The position numbers and the translations under genes are program-made. A stretch of 64,000 nucleotides of DNA from Paramagnetospirillum kuznetsovii (GTDB taxonomy: Bacteria; Pseudomonadota; Alphaproteobacteria; Rhodospirillales; Magnetospirillaceae), in NCBI RefSeq assembly GCF_003284725.1, contig NZ_PGTO01000005.1:1-64000 (forward strand). Reading direction: 5' to 3'. Shown here piece after piece: positions 25,640 to 33,121 of the stretch. Within the stretch, counting starts at the first letter, position 1. Each line of letters opens with the position of its first letter. The notes under the pieces are model-generated. The model worked only from the letters and a program-made list of their open reading frames with translations, searched no databases and was not told where the DNA came from.

Positions 25640-25885
25640 ATGGATTCTGCGCAGTGTCGAGCCGCGAGGGCGCTCCTGGGGTGGGCGCAGGATGAACTCG
25701 CTGAGGCATCAAAAGTGAACAAGAAGACCATTGCTGATTTTGAGCGTGGGGCTCGCCGCCCATACGATCGGACGCTTCGAGATCTGCAGGCGGCAATGGA
25801 AGCGAGGGGGGTTAAATTCTTGGAAGATGGAGAGGTTGCTGGCGGAGGAACCGGTGTTCGTCTAAGCCAAACTTCCGTGCCATAG
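25640..25885 (+). CDS. XRE-type helix-turn-helix regulator
   Basis: 81 residues from the ATG at 25640 (MDSAQCRAARALLGWAQDEL); in-frame ATGs upstream at 25544 and 25586 are possible, but the family usually begins here. A classical HTH_3 domain: ARALLGWAQDELAEASKVNKKTIADFERG, then a tail often seen in alphaproteobacterial island regulators (LQAAMEARGVKFLEDG). Divergent from the three-gene FtsH-like unit with a 130-base shared upstream region, so probably its repressor. Confidence 0.8.
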   Translation: MDSAQCRAARALLGWAQDELAEASKVNKKTIADFERGARRPYDRTLRDLQAAMEARGVKFLEDGEVAGGGTGVRLSQTSVP

Positions 25886-26244
25886 GTCTCTGATAATCCT
25901 GCGGGCACTCGATATTCTAAAGCGCAGATTGAAGAGTGGTTCGCCCAAGGAGTGTGGCGACGCTATTGGCCGAAGGGAGTGGCTAGATTTTGGCAGAATC
26001 GGGGAATTGGTGGGAAAGAGGCTACTGCCGTCGGGGCTACAATCGGATGAGTGGACCTGGGCGGTGGCCACTTAATTCCGTTTGACCTTCTGAGGTTTTG
26101 CTTCCAGGCCCCGACAGGGAGCAAACGATTTCCGCAGCGGACTGCGAACTTGCTTTTCGACGATAATGTCGGAAATTTCCGGACAAAAATTGTCCGGTTT
26201 TCATGACCCGTGTCGATCTAACTCATTGAAAAACAAGATGTAGA
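25886..26244. other. Intergenic stretch between XRE gene and tRNA-Val
   Basis: About 360 bases. Plus-strand frames run to about 26072 without a start codon of quality or a known domain; they may be a remnant. No repeat of the tRNA 3' end (attachment site) was found here. Confidence 0.45.
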
Positions 26245-26319
26245 TGGTGGGCGATGCAAGGATTGAACTTGCGACCCCTCGCGTGTGAAGCGAGTGCTCT
26301 CCCGCTGAGCTAATCGCCC
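26245..26319 (-). tRNA. tRNA-Val (CAC)
   Basis: 75 bases including an encoded CCA. Acceptor arms GGGCGAT and ATCGCCC pair perfectly. The D-arm AGCTCAGCGGGAGAGC, the anticodon stem CTCGC/GCGAG with loop TTCACAC (anticodon CAC, codon GUG) and the T-arm with GTTCAATCC are all present. It marks the boundary between the accessory island and the GC-rich backbone. Confidence 0.95.
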
Positions 26320-26339
26320 ATCTACATCTTCAGCCGTTG
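26292..26339 (-). repeat. 48-bp direct repeat spanning tRNA-Val 5' half and leader, copy 1
   Basis: Identical to 26449-26496, offset 157 bases. It covers the tRNA D-arm and 5' acceptor strand plus 20 bases of leader. Weaker similarity continues upstream for about 70 bases (the same TCTGTCCCGAT-GGCTCCCC string), indicating a tandem duplication of tRNA and promoter. Confidence 0.85.
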
Positions 26340-26434
26340 GAAGCCCAACGGCGCTGCTGGGGCAAAACCGGCACTTGTCCGGAAATCTGTCCCGATTGGC
26401 TCCCCGCAAACTTGCGGATTGCCTTAACGTATCA

Positions 26435-26476
26435 CTCCCGTGTGAAGGGAGTGCTCTCCCGCTGAGCTAATCGCCC
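26435..26476 (-). pseudogene. 5' half of a second tRNA-Val (CAC)
   Basis: Carries the 5' acceptor strand GGGCGAT, the D-arm and a complete anticodon arm (CTCCC-TTCACAC-GGGAG), then diverges; the variable loop, T-arm and 3' acceptor strand are missing. The anticodon stem differs from the intact copy by compensated bases, so it descends from a distinct functional gene. Confidence 0.8.
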
Positions 26477-26612
26477 ATCTACATCTTCAGCCGTTGAAAG
26501 TCCAACGGCGCCGTGGGGCATATCCGGGACTCTGTCCCGATCGGCTCCCCACTTTCGCAAAAGAGGCCGCTTTATATGGCGGCGGGGCGGGCGTGTCAAG
26601 CCGTTCGGAGCG

Positions 26613-27194
26613 TCAGTTGGTCTGGTTGTCGATCACCTGGATGGTGGCGGGAGGCGTATAGCCCCGAAGGCGCCGCAACAAGGCGCCGGGGTCGCTTTCC
26701 ACCACCACCATGTCGCGGTGGCGCGGCTTGACGAAACCTTCATTCGCCATGTGGTCGAGGAAGGCGTGCAGGTGGCCGTAATAGCCCGCCACATCCAGGA
26801 ATCCCAGCGGCTTGGCGTGCAGGCCCAATTGGCCCCAGGTCCAGATCTCGAAGAGTTCTTCCAGGGTTCCGATGCCGCCAGCCATGGCGATGAAGCCGTC
26901 CGCCAACTCCGCCATCATGGCCTTGCGCTCGTGCATGGAGGCGACGACGCGAAGCTCGGTTAGGGCGTCGTGTCCCACCTCCCAACGCATCAGCGCCTCG
27001 GGGATGACGCCGATGACCTTGCCGCCCGCCGCCAGGACGGCGTCGGCGATCACACCCATCAGGCCCACATTGCCGCCGCCATAGACCAGTTCCAGGCCCT
27101 CGGCGGCGATCAGGCGGCCCAATTCCTCGGCTGCCGCCGCGTATTCCGGGCGGTTGCCCATGGAAGAGCCGCAGAAGACGCAGACGCGCCGCAT
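26613..27194 (-). CDS. LOG-family protein (cytokinin riboside monophosphate phosphoribohydrolase-like)
   Basis: 193 residues. Rossmann-like LOG/TIGR00730 protein: MRRVCVFCGSSMG at the start, VYGGGNVGLMG, and the PGGxGTxxE-type signature as AMAGGIGTLEELFE (103-116). Family members cleave nucleoside 5'-monophosphates (cytokinin ribotides in plants; AMP-type substrates in bacteria). It follows thiE by one base. Confidence 0.9.
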   Translation of the reverse strand: MRRVCVFCGSSMGNRPEYAAAAEELGRLIAAEGLELVYGGGNVGLMGVIADAVLAAGGKVIGVIPEALMRWEVGHDALTELRVVASMHERKAMMAELADGFIAMAGGIGTLEELFEIWTWGQLGLHAKPLGFLDVAGYYGHLHAFLDHMANEGFVKPRHRDMVVVESDPGALLRRLRGYTPPATIQVIDNQTN

Positions 27195-27195
27195 C

Positions 27196-27954
27196 TCAGC
27201 CTCCGCCCATGATCCGGTTGAACTCGGCCACCGCAGCCGCCGGGCCTTGCGGGTGGCTCCACACTCCGGCGGAGACCGCCAGGAAGTCGACGCCCGTCTC
27301 CACCAGGGGACGGCAGTTCTCGGTGGTGATGCCGCCGATGGCGACGCAGGGAATGGTGAACAAGCCGCTCCACCATTCCAGGATTTCCGGCTCGGTGCGG
27401 GACTTGGCCTGTTTGGTCTCGGTGGGAAAGAAGGCGCCGAACGCCACATAGTCGGCGCCGCGCTCGCCCGCCTCCATGGCGAGGTGACGGGAATCGTGGC
27501 AGGTGACGCCGACGATGCCGTTGGGGCCGATGGCCTCGCGGGCCTGGGCGTAGGGTGCGTCTTCCTGGCCGATATGGACTCCATCGCAGCCGGTCTCGAA
27601 GGCGAGGTCGGGGCGGTCGTTGAGCAGCACCGCGACGCCGCGCCGCTGGGCGGCGGGACGCAGCACGTCGACGACCCGCGCCACCGCGTCGTCGTCCAGA
27701 TCCTTGAGGCGGATTTGCAGACAGGCCACATCGCCACTGTCCAGGGCGGCGCTCAGGGTATCGACCCACTGGAACGGTGTCTCGATACGCGGTGGCGTGA
27801 TCAGGTAAAGGCGGCAGGGTTGGCTGGAAATGGCGGGCCTCGAATGGTGCGGGTGGGTGTCGGGGGGAGAGTGGGAGAAATCCGGCCCCAGCGCAACACC
27901 TGCCTTGAAAGCATCACAATTCGACCTTACTGCCGCCACGAGCGGGAGCGACAT
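27196..27954 (-). CDS. thiE: Thiamine-phosphate synthase
   Basis: 252 residues; the TIM-barrel starts only at about residue 48 (CRLYLITPP), so the first 45 residues are an extension or the true start is internal. Motifs: [73 protein letters not shown]. Condenses HMP-PP with THZ-P to give thiamine phosphate. TenI-like activity is the alternative, but the QED and GVTCHDS motifs favour ThiE. Confidence 0.87.
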   Translation of the reverse strand: MSLPLVAAVRSNCDAFKAGVALGPDFSHSPPDTHPHHSRPAISSQPCRLYLITPPRIETPFQWVDTLSAALDSGDVACLQIRLKDLDDDAVARVVDVLRPAAQRRGVAVLLNDRPDLAFETGCDGVHIGQEDAPYAQAREAIGPNGIVGVTCHDSRHLAMEAGERGADYVAFGAFFPTETKQAKSRTEPEILEWWSGLFTIPCVAIGGITTENCRPLVETGVDFLAVSAGVWSHPQGPAAAVAEFNRIMGGG

Positions 27955-28037
27955 TGGCCTTACCGAACGGCGACCTGCCCCACCTGATGCAAGCGGCGCC
28001 GATCTTCGGGACGAGACACCAGATAAGGACCACGTCC

Positions 28038-28352
28038 ATGCGTACTTCCCGCTTTTTCGCCACCGCCCTCGTCGCCGCCTCGCTGCTTCCCTTCGCGGCC
28101 TTCGCCCAGGGCAGCACCCCGACCGCAGGCACCGTCGCCGCTCCGGCCGCCGTGGGGGCCATGAACCAGGCCAGCGGGTCGACCGCGTCGGCCACCACCC
28201 AGAAGGCCGAGCCGGCCAAGGCGGTGAAGGCCGAGAAGGCCAAGACCCCCAAGGTGGCGAAGGCTCATAAGGTCAAGCATGTGGCCGCCGCCCCGGCCGC
28301 TGCCGCCGCCCCGGCCACTCCCGCTACTCCGGCCGCTCCGGCCGCCAAGTAG
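28038..28352 (+). CDS. Small secreted Ala/Lys/Pro-rich protein
   Basis: 104 residues from the ATG at 28038 (TAAGGA upstream). Signal peptide [24 protein letters not shown], then low complexity: Ala/Thr-rich, a lysine-rich stretch ([18 protein letters not shown]) and an Ala-Pro tail. No domain. Probably periplasmic. The 3' end overlaps the convergent gene at 28324 by 29 bases. Confidence 0.7.
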   Translation: MRTSRFFATALVAASLLPFAAFAQGSTPTAGTVAAPAAVGAMNQASGSTASATTQKAEPAKAVKAEKAKTPKVAKAHKVKHVAAAPAAAAAPATPATPAAPAAK

Positions 28353-28668
28353 CATCCAGGAGAGTACTCCCCAGGGCCGTCGCGATCTCGCCGACGGCCC
28401 TGAGCGTTTCCGGTGACGCATCGAGGCGCACGGCCTTGACCCCTGCGCGCAGCGCCGCCAGCGCATGGCCGGGGGCGGCACCGCAGTCGAGCACCGCGTC
28501 GAACGCCTGATCAGGACATTGGCGGGCAAGCGCGTCCACCGTCGCCAGCCACCAGCCGATTCCCTGCCATCCGGCGGCGGCGGGCGGGCTGACCAGGGTG
28601 ACGCGCTCTTTCGTCAAGCGAGCCTGTTCCAGCATCGCCCTGGCGGCTTCGGCGAATGAAGAGGTCAC
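28324..28668 (-). CDS. Conserved-looking hypothetical protein (STAS/Rossmann-like)
   Basis: 114 residues from a GTG at 28668 overlapping the upstream stop (GTGA). Alternating strands and helices: ERVTLVSPPAAAGWQGIGWW, FDAVLDCGAAPGHALAALRAG, VRLDASPETLRAVGEIATALG. The GAAPG string recalls a nucleotide- or SAM-binding loop, but the rest of a methyltransferase is missing. Function unknown. Confidence 0.65.
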   Translation of the reverse strand: MTSSFAEAARAMLEQARLTKERVTLVSPPAAAGWQGIGWWLATVDALARQCPDQAFDAVLDCGAAPGHALAALRAGVKAVRLDASPETLRAVGEIATALGSTLLDATWRPERPE

Positions 28669-29153
28669 TTCGGGACCAGGATCGGGCGTCCCGGGCTGGT
28701 GAAGGCCACCGACTGCGTTCCGAAGAAATAGGCGTTCACCGTTTCGATCAGGGGGGGATTGACCGGCTTGTCCGCATGCCACTCCACCACGAAATTGGCT
28801 CCGGTGCCGCCGCTCTTGTCCTTGTGCTCGACGAAATAGTCGGTGGAGGCCATGGCGCCGAGAACCGTCGGCTTGGTGATGAACTCGCGCAGAACCTTGC
28901 CGTCGGTGCCGTAATAGCGGGCGGCGGTGATGGTGATGGGGGTTGTCGGGTCGGTATTGCGGATGCTCAGCATACCCGACAGCAGCAACTCCATGGGCTG
29001 CCCGCGACCGTCCAAATTGCCGTGGGAGATCTGGGAATAGACCGGAACATAAACGCTTTGTCCCTTGGTCAGGGGCAAGGCCTCCTGGGCGGCAAGCGGC
29101 TGGGCGAGGAGGGTGGAGAGCAGAAGGGCTGCCGTTGGCATGGCGAGGCGCAT
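28665..29153 (-). CDS. DUF3124-type periplasmic protein
   Basis: 162 residues from the ATG at 29153. Signal peptide MRLAMPTAALLLSTLLAQPLAAQ, then a beta-sandwich-like domain: GQSVYVPVYSQISHGN, LSIRNTDPTTPITITAARYY, DYFVEHKDKSGGTGANFVVEW. This matches the DUF3124 family as I remember it; function unknown. Coupled to the next gene by a four-base overlap. Confidence 0.75.
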   Translation of the reverse strand: MRLAMPTAALLLSTLLAQPLAAQEALPLTKGQSVYVPVYSQISHGNLDGRGQPMELLLSGMLSIRNTDPTTPITITAARYYGTDGKVLREFITKPTVLGAMASTDYFVEHKDKSGGTGANFVVEWHADKPVNPPLIETVNAYFFGTQSVAFTSPGRPILVPK

Positions 29154-29247
29154 TGATCGGTCCCCTGGGGCGAGAATGACGTCGTGAAAGGGTAGCCTCA
29201 GCCAGGGACGGGAGCAAACCCTAACACATCCTATCGTCGCTGGTGCG

Positions 29248-29276
29248 TTGACTCCCTTCCGCTTCGGCCATACCCT
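29248..29276 (+). promoter_or_regulatory. Sigma-70-type promoter of the zapA transcript
   Basis: TTGACT and TACCCT separated by 17 bases, with the transcription start expected at about 29283, 25 bases before the first gene. It would drive the DUF4164-like gene and zapA, possibly the 6S RNA. Confidence 0.5.
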
Positions 29277-29308
29277 CGGTTTCATATGAATTTTCCGGGG
29301 TATTGGGC

Positions 29309-29545
29309 GTGGATCAGCGTCAAAGCAGCAGTTTGCACCGAACCGAGGAGGCCATGCGCCGCTTGGGCAGCGCCATCGACCGGCTGGAAAGCGCTTCGGC
29401 GCGGGTAGGGGCCGGCGACCTGTTGCTGGCCGGGGAGCTTCGTAGCGCCCATGACGATTACGCCCGGCTGGAGGAAACGACCCGCGTCGTCTCCTCCCGG
29501 CTGGACAACGCCATCGACCGCTTGCGCGATCTGCTGGAGGATTAG
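29309..29545 (+). CDS. Small coiled-coil protein (DUF4164-like)
   Basis: 78 residues from a GTG at 29309 (a TTG two codons earlier is possible). Almost entirely coiled coil: EEAMRRLGSAIDRLESASARV, HDDYARLEETTRVVSSRLDNAIDRLRDLLED. In alphaproteobacteria such a protein regularly precedes zapA, suggesting a cell-division accessory role. It ends two bases before zapA. Confidence 0.75.
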   Translation: MDQRQSSSLHRTEEAMRRLGSAIDRLESASARVGAGDLLLAGELRSAHDDYARLEETTRVVSSRLDNAIDRLRDLLED

Positions 29546-29547
29546 CC

Positions 29548-29874
29548 GTGGCTGTCGTCAACGTCACCATCAACGGCCGGGTCTACGACATCGCCTGCGA
29601 TGACTCCCAGGTTTCCCGCGTTCAGAGCCTGGGCCGCGAGGTGGATGCCCATGCCCAGCATCTGCTGTCCTCCGTGGGCAATGTCAGCGATTCCAGGCTG
29701 TTGGTCATGGTCGGCCTGCTGCTGGCCGATGAATTGTCCGATGCGCGCGAGCAACTGACCAAGCTGGGCGAGGAAGTGGCCGCCGCCGCCGACGGCGACG
29801 CCCGGCTGGCCAAGCTGATCGAATCCCTGGCCCAGCGCATCGAGGGCATTGCGACCCGCCTGGAAAGGGCCTAG
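29548..29874 (+). CDS. zapA: Cell division protein ZapA
   Basis: 108 residues from a GTG. The ZapA N-terminal domain is clear (VTINGRVYDIACDDSQVSRVQSLGREVD), followed by a coiled-coil C terminus (LLVMVGLLLADELSDAREQL). It binds FtsZ and promotes Z-ring bundling. The following 6S-like RNA and fau confirm the context. Confidence 0.92.
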   Translation: MAVVNVTINGRVYDIACDDSQVSRVQSLGREVDAHAQHLLSSVGNVSDSRLLVMVGLLLADELSDAREQLTKLGEEVAAAADGDARLAKLIESLAQRIEGIATRLERA

Positions 29875-29884
29875 GCTTCCAGGT

Positions 29885-30050
29885 CGGAGCGGTTTGCTGC
29901 GCGGCTCGTCAGGTAGCACATGTCCCTGGGGCCAATAGATACCTCTCGGGGGCTGTCCCTGCCGGAACCCTGGTTCCGTTACATGGCTCCCACCTGCACA
30001 AGCAGGCCACGGAGGACCCGCAAGCCAACGGTCGAGGTGGCGCCGCTCCG
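29885..30050 (+). ncRNA. ssrS: 6S RNA
   Basis: 166 bases between zapA and fau, the classic position of 6S RNA in proteobacteria. The ends pair (CGGAGCGG at 29885 with CCGCTCCG at 30043), and a long irregular hairpin with an open centre can form between them (GTCCCTGGGGCC, then the complementary GGAACC...GGTTCC part). 6S RNA mimics an open promoter and sequesters the housekeeping RNA polymerase. Exact ends are inferred from the stem. Confidence 0.78.
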
Positions 30051-30059
30051 GCATCTTCC

Positions 30060-30647
30060 ATGACAGACTCACCGAAAACAACACTCGATCCCAAGACACG
30101 TTTGCGCGCCGCCGCCACCGCCAAACGCGCCGAGGCTGCCCGGCTGCTCGGTCCGGCGGCGGCCGAAGCCCTGGCCGCTCTGGCCCTCGGGATTCCGGCG
30201 GGCGCGGTGGTGGCGGGCTATTGGCCGCTGGACACCGAGATCGATCCGCGGCCGCTGATGACGTCTCTGGCGGCTTCGGGATACGAATTGGCCTTGCCGG
30301 TGGTGGTTGGGCGTGACAGGCCCCTGGCGTTTCGGGCCTGGAGCCCCGGTGACGAATTGGAGGCCGGGCCGCATGGCACCAGGCATCCGCCAGCAGGTGC
30401 CGCCGTGCTTCGCCCCTCCGTGGTTCTGACGCCGTTGCTGGCCTTCGATGCAAAGGGTTTCCGCTTGGGCTATGGTGGCGGCTACTATGACCGGACCCTG
30501 GCACTCCTGCGGTCGGATGGCCAGGTGATGGCCATCGGCCTCGCCTATTCCGCCCAACGGGTGGACGCGGTTCCGGCCGAGGCATGGGATCAGAAATTGG
30601 ACAAGATCGCGACCGAGTTGGGCGTGATCGCCGTGGAGCAGGCATGA
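30060..30647 (+). CDS. fau: 5-formyltetrahydrofolate cyclo-ligase
   Basis: 195 residues. Family motifs: VAGYWPLDTEIDPRPL, and GFRLGYGGGYYDRTLALL, the ATP/folate-binding signature. Converts 5-formyl-THF to 5,10-methenyl-THF with ATP. Linked to 6S RNA upstream; its stop overlaps the ymdB start (ATGA). Confidence 0.92.
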   Translation: MTDSPKTTLDPKTRLRAAATAKRAEAARLLGPAAAEALAALALGIPAGAVVAGYWPLDTEIDPRPLMTSLAASGYELALPVVVGRDRPLAFRAWSPGDELEAGPHGTRHPPAGAAVLRPSVVLTPLLAFDAKGFRLGYGGGYYDRTLALLRSDGQVMAIGLAYSAQRVDAVPAEAWDQKLDKIATELGVIAVEQA

Positions 30648-31459
30648 AACTACTTTTCCTGGGTGACGTGGTGGGGCGATCGGGTCGTGACGTGATCATG
30701 GAGCGACTGCCCGAAATCAAGGCGCGGTTGGCCCCCGACTTCATCGTCGCCAATTGCGAGAACGCCGCCCATGGCTTCGGCATCACGCCCAAGATTTGCG
30801 ACGATTTCCTGACCGCCGGGATCGATGTGGTGACCCTGGGCAATCACACCTGGGATCAACGCGAGATCATTCCCTATATGGACGCAGAGCCCCGCCTGCT
30901 GCGGCCGCTCAACTACCCTGCGGGTACACCGGGCCGAGGGGCTGGTATTTTTGCGGCGACTCGTGGCCGCAAGGTAATGGTGGTCCAGCTCATGGGACGG
31001 CTGTTCATGGATCCGCTGGACTGCCCCTTCGCCGCCCTGGAGCGTGAATTGGCCAAGACGAGGCTGGGGGCGGGTGGGGCCGATGCCATCATCCTCGATA
31101 TTCATGCCGAGGCTTCCAGCGAGAAGATGGCCTTGGCCCATGCCGCGTCCGGGCGCATCAGCATGGCGGTGGGCAGCCATTCCCATATCCCCACCGCCGA
31201 CGCCCAGGTCTTGGTCGGCGGCACCGCCTATCAAACCGATGCCGGGATGTGCGGCGATTACGATTCGGTGATCGGCATGAAGAAGGATGCCGCAATCTAT
31301 AAATTCGTCCGCAAGATCCCCGGCGAGCGGCTGTCTCCGGCGGAAGGATCGGGCACCCTGTGTGGAGTCTTGGTCGAAACCGATGATCGGACCGGGCTGG
31401 CGCTTCGGGTTGCTCCGCTGCGCCTTGGCGGTCGGCTGGCGGAATCTTGGGCATTCTGA
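30644..31459 (+). CDS. ymdB: YmdB-type metallophosphoesterase (TIGR00282)
   Basis: 271 residues from the ATG at 30644. Calcineurin-like motifs: LFLGDVVGRSGRD, NCENAAHGFG, TLGNHTWDQREI, DIHAEASSEK, GSHSHIPTADAQ and QTDAGMCGDYDSVIG. Family members hydrolyse 2',3'-cyclic nucleotides. Translationally coupled to fau. Confidence 0.92.
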   Translation: MKLLFLGDVVGRSGRDVIMERLPEIKARLAPDFIVANCENAAHGFGITPKICDDFLTAGIDVVTLGNHTWDQREIIPYMDAEPRLLRPLNYPAGTPGRGAGIFAATRGRKVMVVQLMGRLFMDPLDCPFAALERELAKTRLGAGGADAIILDIHAEASSEKMALAHAASGRISMAVGSHSHIPTADAQVLVGGTAYQTDAGMCGDYDSVIGMKKDAAIYKFVRKIPGERLSPAEGSGTLCGVLVETDDRTGLALRVAPLRLGGRLAESWAF

Positions 31460-31499
31460 TAGGTTACTGCCGGTTAGGAGCTTGATCGGGAGATCCGGG

Positions 31500-32126
31500 T
31501 TGACGTTATTGCAGAAAGTCAGAATGACCGTCGCCATATTGGCCGTGACACTGATGTTTGGTCAGTCCGCCGAGGCCCTGGAGGCCGACGTCGCCGAGAA
31601 GCTGGTGCGCTCCGTGGTGGCCGAGGCGGGGACGGCCTTTAATGGCGCGACTCTTTCCGTCGAGGAGAAGCGTGCCAGGATTTCCGCGCTGGTCGCTGGC
31701 AATGCGGACATCAACTATATTTCGGAACTGTTGCTGGGGCGCTATTGGCGCAAGGCCTTGCCGGAGCAACGGCAGGTCTTCACGGATTTGCTGATTCCAT
31801 ACTTCGTGGCCACCTATGGCAGCATGATCGACGACGCGAAGACCAAGCCGGACGTGGTCTTCCGTGCCTCCGAGCGGCGTGACGACGTCGTGATTGTCCA
31901 CACCGGTCTGGTCAATTCCGGCGCAGAGCCCATGCCGGTGGATTGGCTGGTTGTGGTCAGTCCGGCCGGTAAGGTGGGTGTCGCCGATGTGGTGGTGGAC
32001 AATATCAGCATGGTGACCACCATCCGTTCGGACTTCACCGCCGTGGTCCGGGCGGGCGGCGGCAATGTGGAGATCCTGTTCGACGCCATGCGCAAGAAGA
32101 TCGCGGCAAGCAACGCCCCACGCTAA
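31500..32126 (+). CDS. MlaC-like phospholipid-binding periplasmic protein
   Basis: About 208 residues from a TTG at 31500, which supplies a basic residue pair before the signal peptide (VRMTVAILAVTLMFGQSAEA); the ATG at 31524 is the alternative. The MlaC/Ttg2D fold is seen in YISELLLGRYWRKALPEQRQVF, DLLIPYFVATYGSMI and VDWLVVVSPAGKVGVADVVVD. It carries phospholipid between outer and inner membranes. The MlaFE parts are 8 kb away (39553-41113). Confidence 0.85.
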   Translation: MTLLQKVRMTVAILAVTLMFGQSAEALEADVAEKLVRSVVAEAGTAFNGATLSVEEKRARISALVAGNADINYISELLLGRYWRKALPEQRQVFTDLLIPYFVATYGSMIDDAKTKPDVVFRASERRDDVVIVHTGLVNSGAEPMPVDWLVVVSPAGKVGVADVVVDNISMVTTIRSDFTAVVRAGGGNVEILFDAMRKKIAASNAPR

Positions 32127-32127
32127 G

Positions 32128-32646
32128 TCAGCCGAGATTTTCCAGGGCGCGACGATGGGCCTCGACGGCCTCGATGTCAAAGCAGCAGAAGATAAGCTTT
32201 TCCAGTGACCCACAGGCGGCAAGGAACTCGGCGCAGGTGCCGATGGCGGTGCTGGCGGCGAGGTTCTTGGGAAATCCGAAGATGCCGGTGGAAATGGACG
32301 AGAAGGCGATGCTCCGCGCATGGGCCTCCACGGCCAATTCCAGCGACCGGCGGTAGCACGAGCGCAGCAGCATGACTTCGTCGTGGCTGCCGCCGCGCCA
32401 GACGGGGCCAACGGCATGAATCACCCATTTGGCGGGTAGCTGGTGGCCGTGGGTGATCTTGGCGTCGCCGGTCGGGCAGCCGCCCAGGCCGCGGCATTCC
32501 TCAAGCAATTTCGGACCGGCGGCCCGGTGAATGGCGCCGTCGACGCCGCTGCCGCCCAGCAGCGAGGAATTGGCGGCATTCACAATGGCATCCACCTTGA
32601 GGCGGGTAATATCGCCCTCGTAGATGCTCATCCTGGGATCAGGCAT
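32128..32646 (-). CDS. Macro-domain protein (O-acetyl-ADP-ribose deacetylase type)
   Basis: 172 residues. A complete macro domain: [79 protein letters not shown]. The asparagine, GGGVDG-like and SISTGIFG loops needed for ADP-ribose binding are present. Likely removes acetyl or ADP-ribosyl groups. Last gene of the minus-strand group 34438 to 32128. Confidence 0.92.
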   Translation of the reverse strand: MPDPRMSIYEGDITRLKVDAIVNAANSSLLGGSGVDGAIHRAAGPKLLEECRGLGGCPTGDAKITHGHQLPAKWVIHAVGPVWRGGSHDEVMLLRSCYRRSLELAVEAHARSIAFSSISTGIFGFPKNLAASTAIGTCAEFLAACGSLEKLIFCCFDIEAVEAHRRALENLG

Positions 32647-32658
32647 GACCGAATCCTC

Positions 32659-33114
32659 TCAACAGAATTCCGGACGTTGCGCTCCATACTCGCACAACTC
32701 GACCATGGCTCCATCGGGATCGCGAATATAGCACATTCGCTTGCCGCCCTTGACGATCTCGTCGGGGACCGAGACCGGCTGCACGGTCTGGCCCCAGCGA
32801 TCGCGCAGGATGGCGAGGCGGGCGTTCAGGTCGTGGACGCGAAGAGCGAAGTGACGCAGACCGCCGCTGGACGGCGGCTCGGTTTTGGCGGCGGCGCCTT
32901 GGGCGAACTGCAGCAGTTCCACCCGGCACGCGCCGTCAGCGGCATCGAGAATGACACAGCGTGCCCGTGCACCGGCGATGCCGGTCACCCGTTCGAACCA
33001 ATCGCCCGACAACTCGCGGTCCATGATCGGACGCAGGTCCAGGACGGAGGTATAGAAGTCTATGGAGCGGGCCATGTCCGAGACCACCACATTGATGTGG
33101 TCCAAGCGGGGCAA
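32659..33114 (-). CDS. VOC-family (glyoxalase/dioxygenase) protein
   Basis: About 151 residues from a TTG at 33114, giving PRLDHINVVVSDMARSIDFY at the N terminus, where the family begins; the open frame extends into the upstream gene. Two beta-alpha-beta-beta-beta modules with metal-ligand positions: H near the start, E in CRVELLQF, H in LRHFALRVHD, E in PDGAMVELCEYG. Substrate unknown. Confidence 0.82.
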   Translation of the reverse strand: MPRLDHINVVVSDMARSIDFYTSVLDLRPIMDRELSGDWFERVTGIAGARARCVILDAADGACRVELLQFAQGAAAKTEPPSSGGLRHFALRVHDLNARLAILRDRWGQTVQPVSVPDEIVKGGKRMCYIRDPDGAMVELCEYGAQRPEFC

Positions 33115-33121
33115 GATGACC

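Noticed and set aside
25886..26072. Open plus-strand frames after the XRE gene, some protein-like (SKAQIEEWFAQGVW)
   Set aside because: No start codon with a ribosome binding site and no family; at best a remnant.
1..26244. Prophage or integrative conjugative element
   Set aside because: No integrase, relaxase, structural or conjugation gene is visible; the only attachment-like feature is the tRNA duplication, so island type stays open.
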